Source: Atkinsonella hypoxylon
Lineage: Eukaryota; Ascomycota; Sordariomycetes; Hypocreales; Clavicipitaceae
Direction of reading: 5' to 3'
Assembly: GCA_000729835.1 (NCBI GenBank)
Contig: JFHB01000081.1
Location: 62,001 to 126,000, forward strand
Length of the DNA stretch: 64,000 nt
The position numbers and the translations under genes are program-made. Below are positions 48,949 through 61,247 of the stretch, piece after piece. The notes under the pieces are model-generated. The model was not told where the DNA came from. It searched no databases and worked only from the letters and a program-made list of their open reading frames with translations. Numbering within the stretch: the stretch's first letter is position 1; every line of letters begins with the position of its first letter.

Positions 48949-50220
48949 ATGAGGACGACCTCTCTCTACTTGCTGGGGCTGACAGCAGCGGTGCATGGCA
49001 AGATCACGATCTCAGTCAGTGATGTTGAACCACTACCTTTGAGCCCTGCTGGGAGTGCAACATCAGCCTATGACTTATTTCACCAAAGCTGTCCCGAAGA
49101 AGTGGCTAACAAGAACCCATACAAGGCCAATCTTTTACTTTCATCTTACACAGAGTTGGAAGGGCCCAATGGACAAGTTCTTGAAAACACCTATCCATCG
49201 TCCGATAGCTTTGTGCGTGGCTCTATACTCGCGTGGGCAAATCATGAGGGCCTCGTCCTTCGCCCGGATGTGATATGGTTCGAGATACTGGCTCAGCTTA
49301 ACTTCTACATGACCAAGAATGCCGAATCTATCCGACACCTTTTTGTCGACTTTGAGGGAAAGAAGGAGATTAAAGTATTCAAGGACACCTGGGAAAGTGT
49401 GATTGCATCATTCGGGCAGGAAATTCAGGAGCGCGTCAAGACGGGCTGGTTGCTCGGCTGGATTACGCCTGGGTTCAGCACGAGTACGCATAATGACAAC
49501 ATGACGGCCACGGTTCTGATGATGGGTCTCATGCAGCATTACTTTGAGTTTTCCGGCGGAATCACATGCGGAATTCCATCTGTCACCTTGCTGGGAACCA
49601 GGGACGACTGGGTGAAATTATACAGAAAGCTTGATCGATTGAAGGAGTGGGGAGCTGAACCCACGCAGTATGCGATGAATTTGAAGCCCATCTTGAGCCG
49701 ATTCGTGGAAACTTGGGATAAGCCGAATAGTCCAGCAATCAAGTCGTTCTGGGAGAAGATTGTTCGGGCAAAGCAACTCCTGCCTTGTGGAGGGCCAGCG
49801 GAGTATGACCTGTCTGGGTGGATTACAGGCTTTCTGCACTGGCGGGAAGACGGAACACTTCGAAATCCTTTCGGTTCCATGGGAGAGCAGCAGGCCACTA
49901 AGCTGGACAACATTACTTATACGCATGTCGATATTAGCAAGATACCTGTAGGATATGCAAAGGCCCCACTGAAGATGCTCGACTTTCCTAGGCGCGGCGA
50001 GGATACCATGGCGTACGTTTTGGCAGGTAATATTGGGATCAAGCGAACAAAGAATGGCACAAAGGAGGTTTTGGCGGAGCCTCTTAATTCATGGTTCTTA
50101 TATGGGCCTGTGAAGACGAATTTCACCACAGGACCGGAGTATGGGAACTTTTCGGATCTTGAAAGTATTTCCAGGTCTTTGACAATGTGGTGTCCCAGTG
50201 CCGCGTTGAGGAATGACTAA
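48949..50220 (+). CDS. DUF4419 domain protein with a signal peptide
   Basis: Intronless. I choose the ATG at 48949 (MRTTSLYLLGLTAAVHG), which yields 423 residues and an N-terminal signal peptide of about 17 residues. An ATG seven codons earlier (48928) and an open frame back to 48790 would add a polar leader that hides the signal. Most of the chain matches DUF4419: ILAWANHEGLVLRPDVIWFE, AQLNFYMTKNAESIRHLFVD, FGQEIQERVKTGWLL, FEFSGGITCGIPSVTLLGTR, DDWVKLYRKLDRL and SGWITGFLHW. The biochemical role of this family is unknown. Potential N-glycosylation sites (NMTA, NITY, NGTK, NFTT, NFSD) fit a secreted protein. Confidence 0.82.
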   Translation: MRTTSLYLLGLTAAVHGKITISVSDVEPLPLSPAGSATSAYDLFHQSCPEEVANKNPYKANLLLSSYTELEGPNGQVLENTYPSSDSFVRGSILAWANHEGLVLRPDVIWFEILAQLNFYMTKNAESIRHLFVDFEGKKEIKVFKDTWESVIASFGQEIQERVKTGWLLGWITPGFSTSTHNDNMTATVLMMGLMQHYFEFSGGITCGIPSVTLLGTRDDWVKLYRKLDRLKEWGAEPTQYAMNLKPILSRFVETWDKPNSPAIKSFWEKIVRAKQLLPCGGPAEYDLSGWITGFLHWREDGTLRNPFGSMGEQQATKLDNITYTHVDISKIPVGYAKAPLKMLDFPRRGEDTMAYVLAGNIGIKRTKNGTKEVLAEPLNSWFLYGPVKTNFTTGPEYGNFSDLESISRSLTMWCPSAALRND

Positions 50221-50630
50221 TCGATGATCGTGTTAAGATTGAAGGGAGGTTGTGGTGTTTCGGATAACATCAGGAGAATGTGCTTATATAGGTGCCAGAG
50301 CAACAATGAATGATCAGTTAAGGCGTCTAATTCTGACGGAAAAAATATGAATCGAAGGTGATTTCATTGAAATGGGACCAGTGACGTGCTGTTTTACTGT
50401 GGGCGTTTCGTTGACCTGCTCGACCCCCGACCGGTCTGGTCTGGTGGGGTTCGTGGCTGCTTTGACGACAATCCACACTCGAACTGAAGCTCCAGAACCT
50501 TGTCCGCCTTTTCGTCCCTGTCTGACCGTCTTTCGGCCGATTAATGTGCTTTTCGTTGCCGGAGAACCATCTGAATACTACAATGCATTCTCTGAGATAA
50601 AATATTGGCCCTCCGCACCGCGATGCTACC
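50221..50630. other. Intergenic, 410 bases
   Basis: Spacer and promoter of the HAUS6 gene. Nothing else seen. Confidence 0.6.
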
Positions 50631-52856
50631 ATGGCAGCTGTCGATCCTCGGGCACATCCGCGTGCGAACACTGCACCGACTACTTTAAGATCAAAACCAG
50701 CTGCAGCGACGCCCCCGAATAATGACGCTCATACTGGTGGGAAAGGTGCCACATCACCTCTGTCGGTACTCTTCACGAATTTGAGGCTACTGGATCTGGA
50801 CTTGCTGCCAGACTGGCCTGACATCACGGTCGAGACATTCGTAACGACAAGAGCCCAAGGGCAGAAAAGGAGGATTCAATGTGTGGAGTGGGTTTTGGTG
50901 AAGTTATTTGAAATATGGAATTCCGAAGAGTTTACTTCAGTAAGTTTGAAATACGTCAGAAACGATGGGTCTGGCTGTGTGAATCAAGAGGGGAATCGCC
51001 TGCTCTGACAATGGACTCATAATGCATAGAAACTCAGCCCTTTGTTCCCACCCCACGACCAAATACAATCCGTAAATCTTAGAGCTGTGCTCCTGCGAGC
51101 CCTTGAAACGGTGAAAAAGGACGGCTTCCTGGGTCGAGATACGGTCATACGAAAAACCATGCTGGACGATTGCAAAGGCGAGCGGCTAGAAGAAGTTTTG
51201 GCCTGCTTCTCTACAGCTGTGCTGAAGAAAGTCGTTGAAGACAATATGAATGCTTTTGAAAAACATTCTCCCATTTCTCTGAGTCTGGCATTTGAGAATA
51301 GAGGCTATGACAATGACAATACCGAGCTACATGTACTGGGCCTGGCATACAAGGCATCGTTGAGGCGGTTCCTGGAACAAAAGCAAGATATGAGAGCGAT
51401 GTATCGTGACTTTAATGAGCTACTGGGCATCAAAGAGCGAGGTATCGCGCGTAGGATGGAGGCTGTCATGGAAAAAGAGGCTGACGGTACTAGAGATACG
51501 CTGTCGAATAATGCTAGACAGGAGATGCGTCGGCTGGTACGGAATAACTGGTCTGGCAACGAGAAGTGGATGAACACTCTCATCAAGGGCGATAATCAAG
51601 CTTCGGGAGGAGGCCTACTCGACATGCCGTTTGATACAGTGTGGCGACGGGTGCAACAAGGCCGTTTAGCTGAGATTGAGGAGGACTCGAATGGTCTCTT
51701 AGAACAGCTTGACAGCAGAGTGCGGTTACAGAAAGAGAGGTTGGCAAAGTGGAACATCTTTCGCACGAGTATTCTTGGCCCGTCGAGTGGTGCGTCTTCC
51801 TCGCCATCGAAAAAAGGGGAGACGAGAATGAAACCAAAACGTGGCATCGACTTTCAATTCTCTGCACATCATGGTTTACAAATGGGAACTGTGCCTAAGT
51901 CGCTTGGATTAGTCCAGAGGAACCAACCCAATTTTTCGAGCGAATACGACAAGCTCTTAGGGAAGCTAAATGACGAGCTGGCAAATATCAAGAGTATTGA
52001 TACTACAGTTATTAACTTCCTCACTCACAAAGGGTCACGCCGTGGACACTACGGAGACTCGCTTGATCAGTTAATAGATGGCGACGAGGCTGTTTCCGAG
52101 ATTAATGAGCTTGAGGATGAGCCGTATGAACCCATCACAGCTCCTATTCCCGTTCGCACAAATAGGGCGAAGCTGGAGAGCTTGAGACGACATACCGTCA
52201 AACCACAAATGGCGACCTCGGAAATCTTCAACCAGTCCACATCGACACAATCGTCTCTCTCGCCACCTCGAGACCACGAACCAAGAAAGGTCACCAGCAA
52301 CAAAGAGATCTACATCCCTCTACCGAATGACTTGGAGGAGATTGCACCCCCTGACTCTCCAACACAAAATATGGCAGATGATATTCTCGAAGCCATTGAT
52401 AATGCAAGTCCTTCTCCAGTCAAACGTCCTAGGCAACGACCAACACTGTCCCTGGTCCAGAGAACACGTCTCTCCATGGCAGGCGACCACTCTCTTTTCC
52501 TAGACGAAGAACCGGATTTGCCCATCCGGCCCGCGAAACCTGGTCCAGCACCACCCTCCGAATCCGATTCATCAAAGGGAGGCTCAGAACCCATGGATTT
52601 AATCAGTCGTACCCGCCTCAGTATGGCTGGTTTCGAAAAATCTCAGAAGAAAGCACAGCTTGAACGACGCAAGTCACTTCGACGAAGTAAAGTGTTGCTC
52701 AGAAAGGAAGGGAGTTACTTCCCAAGAGTTGATGAGGAGGATGCTCATGATCATGAGGCATTGACGCAGGAGTTGATGTTAGAGGAGGACATGGAAGCAG
52801 TGTTCAAGTCGCGGCCGAAGATGAGAACTAGTCCTGTTGGGACTCCAGTGAGGTAG
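50631..52856 (+). CDS. HAUS augmin-like complex subunit 6
   Basis: Two exons, 50631-50939 and 51030-52856 (90 nt intron, GTAAGT...GCATAG, phase 0), give 711 residues. Augmin recruits gamma-tubulin to existing microtubules to branch the spindle. The N-terminal HAUS6 domain is clear: LSVLFTNLRLLDLDLLPDWP, KRRIQCVEWVLVKLFEIW, then across the junction KLSPLFPPHDQIQSVNLRA, LETVKKDGFLGRDTVIRKTM, LDDCKGERLEEVLACFSTAVL. Residues about 230-350 are helical and likely coiled coil. The C-terminal third is disordered and charged, with two copies of RTRLSMAG (about residues 581 and 630) that look like repeated short linear motifs or phosphosites. Augmin is patchy in fungi, so its presence is informative about the lineage. 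Confidence 0.88.
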
Positions 52857-53072
52857 TGGTAGACTCATGAATAATGATTTAATGACTGCGTGGGGTTTTC
52901 CATGCCTGACTGTAGTGCTTTTTTGTATGTGCTGGTTTATTGATACTTGGGGCATCCATTTAAGGAATGTAAGTGTTCACAGCATCCCGACCCGGTTTGT
53001 GGATAATTGTCACTTGTATATGTGAAATGCTATATCACGCGTAGCCTTCTAATGGTACAGTGTAGTCACAGC
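52857..53072. other. Short convergent spacer
   Basis: 216 bases between two converging genes; only 3' UTR-like sequence seen. Confidence 0.6.
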
Positions 53073-53810
53073 TCACCACCCCTGCTTCTTCAGTTCCATG
53101 ACCCGCGTCACGGCCGCCTTGAAGCCCGTCTTGAATCTCGCTCTCCACCGCTGGCTCCTCAACCTCTTCTTCTTAAGGCCCTTTCTCTCGTGAAACTTTT
53201 GCGAATGGAACTTGTTCCTGATCTTTTGGTCGCGGCACATCCTTTCCAGTACACGCAGGGCCAGCATTGGGTTCGGGGCAGACTGGGGTGTGAGTCTGTC
53301 TTTAATAAAGACAGTTCGACCGGCGACGGCTTTGGTACGAGCCATCGGCCGTTCGAGGGGGTCGCTTATGCCATGGGTCCGTCCGAAGGCGGCTGACTTT
53401 TCCGAGATGATGTTTGCGATATCGATGACGGACCGGGCGTCGCCTGCGTCGTAGTTGTGCGGGGGAGGCGGTTGGTCTGTGGGCGTTTCGGGGATTTCAG
53501 ACGCAGGGGGCGGTGGTGGAGGAGGCTTATCCTCGTTGAGAGGCACTTCTGCGCTTGATCGTGGTGCCCTTTGCCGAGACGGGGCATGAGAGGAAGATGG
53601 TGGTTCGGGAGACACTGCTGGTGGTGGATTCCGAGGCTGCACTGGTTCGCTTGGTACATGGTTGCCTACAAGGGGGTTTATTCGAGCTGGACGGGGTGAA
53701 GACTGGTTATATAAGGGGTTCGATTGCGCCATTCGGAGAGGGAGAGCGGAAGAGAAAGCTCGTGTGCTGATCGTCTGCGCAGGCGAGGCCATTGCCATCC
53801 GGACCAGCAT
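53073..53810 (-). CDS. mrp21: Mitochondrial small-subunit ribosomal protein bS21m
   Basis: The first ATG is at 53810 and gives 245 residues; the frame is open upstream without an ATG. The N-terminus MLVRMAMASPAQTISTRAFSS is basic and Ser/Thr/Ala-rich, a typical mitochondrial presequence. A long proline-rich low-complexity linker follows (KPPPPPPPASEIP). The C-terminal 70 residues carry the S21 core ALRVLERMCRDQKIRNKFHS followed by a strongly basic tail (RKGLKKKRLRSQRWRARF). Fungal bS21m proteins are usually extended in this way. A minor alternative is an upstream exon joined near LNVQRAASRY, which would lengthen the presequence. Confidence 0.87.
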   Translation of the reverse strand: MLVRMAMASPAQTISTRAFSSALPLRMAQSNPLYNQSSPRPARINPLVGNHVPSEPVQPRNPPPAVSPEPPSSSHAPSRQRAPRSSAEVPLNEDKPPPPPPPASEIPETPTDQPPPPHNYDAGDARSVIDIANIISEKSAAFGRTHGISDPLERPMARTKAVAGRTVFIKDRLTPQSAPNPMLALRVLERMCRDQKIRNKFHSQKFHERKGLKKKRLRSQRWRARFKTGFKAAVTRVMELKKQGW

Positions 53811-54737
53811 GGTGCCGGTGTACCTTGATGCAGCCCTTTGAACGTTAAGCAATTTCTCAGAAGCACCAGGGGAAAAGGGTACCTACATTTCGCACTCTAC
53901 TTGGCGCAAATGGCTTTCAAGGCTGCGGCATTCGTTTGCCAGAGCTCTCTTGCAACTTTGGAGTGCAGCGTTTCTGTGATGAGAGTCGTCCGGTCGGAAT
54001 AAGGTTGACGCGGTGCGCTTGGGTTGTCGATCCTTTTAGGTACAAGTTACCTCTACGGGAAGCCTAAAAAATTCTAACCGTTCGCACAGCTTCACAAGCA
54101 GCTGCACTCGCTATTAGCTAATATCCCTTATTCTAGAGAACTAGCAATTTCAGGATGCTTTAGCAATCGAAGCTTATTGGCATTTACGGGCTTTATTATT
54201 ATTATAGGTACCTGTGATTACTAGTAAATATAGTATTAGAATAAGTCCCTTAGGCCCCCCCGCATAGCATTATGTAGCTTAATGAAAATCACCCTGGAGT
54301 ATCAAAATGTGCATTCTACGATCTATATTGTATACAGCTAATGGAATACCTTTACATGCATTTTTGTGCGTTGCTGCATGTTTATGTCCTCATAATATTA
54401 ATAGTCTACCTGCCCCAAGCAGCCAGAACGCTAGCTGAAAAGCTCCACTGAAATTGACTGATCCGTCGTGGATTGGCCAAATTGGATAAGGCTGAAAGCT
54501 CTTTTTCGAAGAAGCTGTCTGGTATGTATCTTCCTTCCTCACCCAACGTTGTGGCACCAAATTCATTTATTCACACGTCTACGTCGGCTGTGGTGTCCCA
54601 ACAAGATAGGCGGCTAGATCGACTCCCTTAACTCCTCGGCGCGATCGAAATTGTCGACGACGCAGGCAGAAACGACCGGACCCAACAACTACCTGTTCGA
54701 TCATCTTTTGTCAATCGCTGTTACGTCGATTCTCGGC
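53811..54737. other. Intergenic with AT-rich relic DNA
   Basis: Divergent promoters of bS21m and the RBM25-like gene. The middle (54,070-54,420) is AT-rich with TATTATTATTATAGG-type runs and resembles decayed transposon DNA. Confidence 0.5.
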
Positions 54738-57181
54738 ATGTCATACAACCATTACGGGGGTCGGTAATGCAAACGGATGAAAAGAAAGTGTGATGATGTC
54801 TCTAACTAGACTCTTAGGCAACCCCTACGGCATGCCGCCTGGTTATGGTGGCTACGGTGCGCCGCCGCCGGGCATGAATGCGCCTCCAGGGCTAGGTACG
54901 ACAACCAGCGTTGATCCGACCTATCTTGAGATACTGCTACTAACCCTTGAATCATTTGCAGGCCCTCCTCCTGGGATGGGTGCACCCCCAGGCATGAGCG
55001 CCCCTCCAGGTATGCAGCAGGCAAACGCTCCCCAAACTGGGCGTCCTGGCGGCTTACCCGCCAGTTTTCAGGCTCCCGCCAACATGCCCAATATCAACTT
55101 CAACGCCCCGGTTATCAGGTTAGGAACAACAACACCGGCTACTGAAGGAGGACGTGGCGATCGATCTCAGGCTTCTGCTGGTGCTAGTGGCGGTGGCCGT
55201 CCTGGCCTTGGTATGGAACGTAACTCTGAACAAAGCCGAACTGCCGCTAGAGAAAGCGTTCAGGTCCTCGTACCGCCGACAAGCGATGAACGGTTGCGAA
55301 CAATAATGCTTCACCGAATACCCGAGGGGGTTCGTGGAGATGATGGAATGCAGAAGCTGCTTGGCTCCATCGGATCTCTGCGCAAGTGGGAATCCTCTGC
55401 GGGTGTCATGGACGAGCACAAAGGCACGAGGTTCGGCTTTGCCCTATTCGATGATGTCGAGTCATTATATAATGCTGTCAAGTTGCTATACGAACAAAAT
55501 GTCGAGGTCCCAGTTCAGCGTCAAACCGTTTACAGCGACCCCACACCACAAGACGATGCGTTTGAGGGACTTGAGAAAAGGAAACTGGACGTTGCTGTGG
55601 ATGTCGCCACTCTCAAATACCTCGAGTCGTATGAAGCAAAGAGGAAAGACGACCCAGATGCTCCAGCTAGATTAGAAAGTGCGAAAGCCGCGCTGAAGCG
55701 AGCCGTGCGAGAGCTATTCTATCCTCCCGTCGCTAATGGTACGGATATAGATGGAGATGCGGCCATGACGAATGCCACAGACGAGAATGTGGAAGTGGTT
55801 AATATTCCCTTGGCACAGGAAGACGAGCTTGCCGATATTCCTGCAGAAATGCGGGAGGTTGTCGCGGGAGAAATCGCCGCTTTCCGCGAGAGAAGCAACC
55901 AGCGAGACCTAGAACGGTTGCGGAAAGAGGAGGAGATGGAAGAGGTGGAAAGAAGGAGAAATGGACAATGTCGTCAAACAGCGGGTGCCAATAACATCCC
56001 ACTCGGGCCAAGGGGATCAGTACCCAACGCTCCATTAGGACCTCGAGGTCAAAATGGTGCTTCTAGAGGAGTGTCATTTGTTAATGGCGAATTCGGTATC
56101 ACTCGTGCTGAGGAGAAGTCCGATGCTAGTGACGAAGAAATCCATCAGAGACACGTGAAGGATCAGGAAGCTGATGATGAAAAGGCGTACATTGATGCTG
56201 AGCGCAAGTGGGCGAATCGAGAACGTTCGAGACAGTCTGCGCTCGACAGAGAGCAGGATCGTGAAAATCAAGAGACAGAGTCGGAGCAGCGCAAGAAAGA
56301 TGAGCAACTGGAGCGAGAAAAGTCATGGAATGATGACCGCGAGGCGAGCCGCAAGTCACACCCTTATTACCGTGATCACGGAACCTGGGCCAGGAAACGG
56401 GGCATGGATCGTGCAGAGGAGGAGAGCAAAGACGACGCGGACCGGCGAGCAGAGCATGAAGAACGCCGCAGAGAACAAGCGCAGATGGAGAAGGCTCGTG
56501 GTATGGCTGATTCATTCTTGGACCAGCAAGCCGAAGAGCTTGATCGACGTGAAGCTGCTGCTGTCGCTGCTGCCGCCGCTGCTACTACCGCCCCTCAACC
56601 GTTCAAGCTGTCACTCGGTGCTGCTGCACAAAAGGCGCAGGCTTCGCGAGTACCTCAGCGCCGTACCATTGCCGAGGTGGAAGGCTTATTGGACGACGAG
56701 GACACGGAGCAATCCAGCAGGCGCCAGCTCATTCCTATTCAAATGGAGCCTATTAGTGGTGCTGCAGCCATGACGGAAGAGGAAATCTCACAAGCAGTCA
56801 GGGCATTGGCACAGGAGATTCCATCAGAAAAGGAAGGTTTGTGGAACTGGGAAGTCAAGTGGGATTACATGGACGATTCGATCGTGCGTGAAAAACTACG
56901 ACCGTTCGTTGAGAAGAAAGTCGTGGACTATCTCGGTGTGCAAGAAGAAATGCTGGTAGAAGCTGTGGAGGAACATCTACGAAAGCACGGAACTGCGGCT
57001 GCATTGGTGGAGGAACTTGAAGGAGTAAGTACCTTGTTTCCCTTTGTTTTAGCTTGGTGTGTCGAAACAGCTGGCTAATGATATTTAGGCATTGGATGAA
57101 GATGCGGAAGACTTGGTCAAAAAATTATGGAGGATGGTGATATTCTTCACAGAAAGCGAGAAGCGGGGACTGCCAGCGTAA
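54738..57181 (+). CDS. RBM25/Snu71-like splicing factor with RRM and PWI domains
   Basis: Exons 54738-54759, 54818-54895, 54962-57024 and 57089-57181 give 751 residues. The start MSYNHYG joins to GNPYGMPPGYGGYGAPPPG. The first donor would be GTCGGT, with a CTAAC branch and CTTAG acceptor. A second reading uses donor GTAATG with acceptor CTAG and changes only three residues. The N-terminus is Gly/Pro/Met-rich (PPGMGAPPGMSAPPGM). An RRM follows at about 145-235 (TIMLHRIPEGVRGDDGMQKLL, GTRFGFALFDDVESLYNAV). A long Arg/Glu/Asp-rich helix spans about 330-590. The PWI domain lies at the C-terminus (KEGLWNWEVKWDYMDDSIVREKLRPF, EEHLRKHGTAAALVEELEG), completed by the last exon (ALDEDAEDLVKKLWRMVIFF). 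This is the RBM25 order. In yeast, Snu71 of the U1 snRNP plays the matching role in 5' splice site recognition. Confidence 0.9.
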
Positions 57182-59149
57182 AGGAGGTCAGACACGGGCA
57201 TGCGCACACACAGCGAAAGCTGTCTCTACGGCCCTATGACGGAGACGGGATGTATCATTATTTTGCTTCAGCATTGCAACAGCAGGGTTACAACTGTGCT
57301 GCATATACCACGAGAGTGTATTTTAATGAGGAGTAGGGATAGGTAAACTGGAGTCTAGTTCGGGCTGTATATGGGCTTGCCATTGTTGTGTTGAATGAGT
57401 TCAATTGTGGCGTCCTGCTTCATAATGCTGCACATGAAACATGAGTTGTTTAAAATGAAAGGTGTATTTCTTTTCACATTCGTCATGCTTCTCTTCTTTC
57501 CTTTGACAAGTTTATCCTTCAGCTGATTTAGACGAATTCGCCTGTGTTTGTGTCCTCGTTCGCTGCACGTCCGTTTTTTTTTTTTTTTTTTTTTCCAAGA
57601 AAGATGATTAGACGTAGCGAGGAGAATATGCAGTCTTTGTACACGGCTATGAGAGCCACAGTCTGATAGCTGAGCTCACGCGTACATCATCTCCTGCTTT
57701 CAACATAACTTGCATCTCACTCTGCCAACGGGACACACCATGACGCTCAACAACTTCACGAACCCGCCTGCCCTCTATTCCCGACGTCATCCTCTCTTTC
57801 CTGAGCTCACTTCCACGTCCTTTTCGTCGTGCTGATGGCTGAATGGACGGACAGCAAATTGTAGGTGTTCGATGATCTATTATTCTCTTTTCAAGAGGGT
57901 TGTCTGAGACACTGCGATAGGGAGTAGTAGGTTTAGTAAAGGAGTATGGAGTAGATGGTAAATAAACCCTTCATCAGTTGGCATCTTTCCCATTTTAGGC
58001 TTAGCTCCCACTGCGCATTACTGCGCATTTACGGAGTAACTAATAGCTGCTCACTTGGATGAGCCGAGCCGGGCCGCCAGACTTTCTTCCACTCTTAATC
58101 ACAACAGACCTCCAAAAAGTAAAGACAACGAACCGCTACGCTGCCTTGTTTAGCAGTCAAACAGCGAATCCCACGCTCTCACTTGCTTGGCTGGGACATT
58201 GCCCATTCAGGGTGTTGCTTCCAACGGGAATCAGCACGAGGCTAGACAGGTGAGAAGGAGAGAAAAAAAAAAAAAAGCAATGAAAAACCCATAACTCGGT
58301 GTCTCCCACTGTACATCGGACTGTGCTAGCACGCACTTATGATGTCACGCGTGGTGTGACGGTTGCGCGACAACTCTGAGCGGCAGATGGACGTGGCGTT
58401 CTACAAAGGGAAAGACGCGGATGCAGGCGAGATGTGATGGTGGAGAACTGATGATGTCTTGGGAGCAATTTCAATGTTGCTCAGCTTCGCATATTTGGTG
58501 GGAGACGTTACGGATTGCGAAGGTACTCATGACATGCAGATCGACTCTGTAGAAGGTTGCTTTCAGGAGTAAACCCTCAAGTGAAGAGAATGCTAGCAGG
58601 CTCAGGCAGAGAAATCACGGCAAAAACGATTTCGGAATGAGGATGGTAGGGAAACTACTCCAGAGTTAACAACCGTCTTTCGTTCTGGTTTTGACCATAC
58701 AATCGAGCTGGAGACACGCTAAGGTTGTGACTAATCGCTTGCTTCCTCCGCTTGCTTCCTCCGCTTGCTTTTTCGAAGCGCACCTTTGACCGCGACACAC
58801 ACCCTCATCAGCGAGACATGCATTTAGCCACCGTGATGAATTGGCGACCTCGATCACGTTTGTGAGAGCCCATGCCTTGCCTTCGTAATGTACAAGAAGC
58901 TTGGCGGCAACGATCGTCGGGGTCAGCCCCCGGCGTGATATCCAGGCCCAACGCCACGGGTGACATCTCGGTTTAAAAATACTGTCGAGGGTACCGCAAT
59001 TCAGAGCTAGACAGTTATCATGCCTTTCCTGCTCTGATAATAAAAGTCCGCTTACGCCACTTAGCTTCTGCAGTTCATTCATCCACTAATCGTGAACGTT
59101 GCGCAGCAATATCCTCAAATTTTGTTACCATTCATGCGCGAACACGACC
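57182..59149. other. Intergenic 2 kb
   Basis: No supported gene. It contains a 21-base T run at 57574-57594 and an A run near 58264-58275. The 138-codon minus frame at 58666-59082 and the 69-codon plus frame at 57127-57336 are not protein-like. Confidence 0.5.
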
Positions 59150-61247
59150 ATGGCAGACGGACACCTGGCTCTTCGCACGGCGGATGGCCGTCGCAGTAGG
59201 CGGGACGATGCTTCATCGGCAGACTACTCTCCTAGAGCACTCAGCCCTAATGGCCAAAGTGTGCGAGCCATGAGCCCATTTTCGGCCAGTGCTGGACCCC
59301 GGAAGGAAACAGAACGACAGCCACGAAAGTTGATACTGTGCTTCGATGGAACTGGAAACAGATTTCATGGAGACGAGAGCGATAGCAATATTCTCAAGAT
59401 CTTTCGTATGCTTGACCGGTCGGCCGGCGATCAGTACCACTACTATCAACGTGGGTGTGACCATCCTGACGCAGCTTGATTTGACACTGACTGAAATCGG
59501 CATCGCAGCCGGCATCGGCACTTATGTGATATCTGCTTCTCTATCACATAGTGGCCTACGCGCGCGAATCAGTTCATGGTATCAAAAGGCTAAGGACTCG
59601 GCCATTGGGTCTTCTTTCGATCAGCATGTCGTTGGTGGGTATCGTTTCTTGATGCGCTTCTACCAAAGGGGCGACGAAATCTACATGTTCGGTTTCAGCC
59701 GCGGCGCCTACATCGCCAGGTTTCTCGCTGAGATGCTCGACTACATCGGGCTGCTTTGCCATGGCAATGAAGAAATGGTCAAATTCGCTTGGAAGGCTTT
59801 TGCACAGTGGCAGAGCAGAAAGCCTGCCTCGAATGAAGAACTTCACAATGAGAATACCAAGAAGGATAAAGAGACGACGAGAATGTACAACTACATGAAA
59901 AGCTTTCGAGAGACTTTCTCTAGACCTGTCGGACGCATACGATTTCTCGGATTGTTTGATACGGTCAACTCCGTTCCGCGATTTGAGACTGCGTGGATGC
60001 AGAGAAGCAAATTCCCTTACACTGCCCGATCGAGTGCCAAATTTGTCCGGCATGCGGTTAGTATTGATGAGCGACGGGCCAAGTTTCGCCAAGATTTGAT
60101 GTATCAAAAGGCGCCCAGGCACGAACATCATGCACACAGGCATTTTCATCACCACCACGTAGGAGAAATGATTGATCGAGTGCGGAAGAGCATGGACCAT
60201 TCCCACGCCTCAGATAAGCCAGATATAAACTCCGAAAAAGAGAAGCAGCCGGAAAAATTTTTGTCGCCTGATCATCCGGTCAGAGGCCGCCGAGGTGCCA
60301 TGTCACATCAGCCAGACTTTGCTCCATACCGGGCTCGAACCAAAACCCCCCAGCAAATGGCACGAGGTGCTCTTGCGGAAGGGGACAATCTTTCATGCTC
60401 TGATGCTTCTCAATACAGTGAAGGGCTGGAAGACTGGAAGAACGAGGACCAGGATATTGACGAGGTTTGGTTCGCTGGGGGCCATGGCGATATTGGCGGC
60501 GGATGGGAGGCTCTTGATGATCGCAAAAGCGCAAGCCATGTCCCGCTAGCCTGGATGGTCCGGGAAGCTATGAAAGCTGGACTTGCCTTTGATATGAATA
60601 ATGTGACGACGATGGGATGCTCGGACGTCTTCGACAGTCAAATGCGCCAATCTGCAAGAGATAATAGGGTTAGTAGGACCAGGCCTGCCATTCAAGTGCA
60701 GGATGAAACAGGGCATTTCCAACAAGGACAACAAGATGGCTCATCAAGTTTCGAAATCGAAGCACAAGATTCCAATGCCACAGGTTTTGCAGCAGAAGCC
60801 ACCCCAGCTTCTCCTTTCCATGAGATGATGCACAAAGCTCACACGTCGCGCATTCACGACTCTCTCGAATACGGCAAAGGACTGGGCACCATGGCTGTCA
60901 CCGCCTGGAAATTTATGGAGTACCTTCCCTTCAGGCGAATGGACCTGCAGTCCAACGGATCGTGGAAGCCAATTCGGTGGCCTTTACCTTGTGGCGAAAC
61001 GAGAGACATCCCAGACAATGTGCGCGTGCATGGAAGTGTCATTCGCCGGCTGAAGGAGGATGAGGCATACAGACCGGGTAATCTCATCATTGGAGGTGGT
61101 GGACGAGGTGTGAGAAGAGCGAAACCAGAACATGGGATTGGCGACTGGATATGTGTTGCTGAACCTGGAGATCCAGTTGGGGAGATCTGGATGAAGAAGC
61201 CCAATGGGTCAAGCGGAACTGCTAGCACCAGTGGTGCCAGGCGCTGA
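59150..61247 (+). CDS. DUF2235 (Tle1-like) putative alpha/beta hydrolase
   Basis: Two exons, 59150-59450 and 59509-61247 (58 nt intron, GTGGGT...ATCGCAG), give 679 residues; the ATG at 59150 sits in ACCATGG. The join restores YHYYQPGIGTYV, a family hallmark. Further landmarks are KLILCFDGTGN (60-70), the nucleophile elbow GFSRGAYIAR with Ser164, RFLGLFDTVNSVPRF (about 245-258), and DEVWFAGGHGDIGGGW, which should supply the catalytic Asp/His region. DUF2235 is shared with bacterial type VI phospholipase effectors; fungal members are common and their substrates are unknown. A His-rich run at about 305-317 (HEHHAHRHFHHHH) and a disordered stretch at about 320-400 are inserted in the fold. The N-terminal 55 residues are basic and disordered. 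There is no signal peptide. Confidence 0.9.

Noticed and set aside
58666..59082. 138-codon minus frame
   Set aside because: Overlaps the promoter of the DUF2235 gene and has no recognisable protein features.
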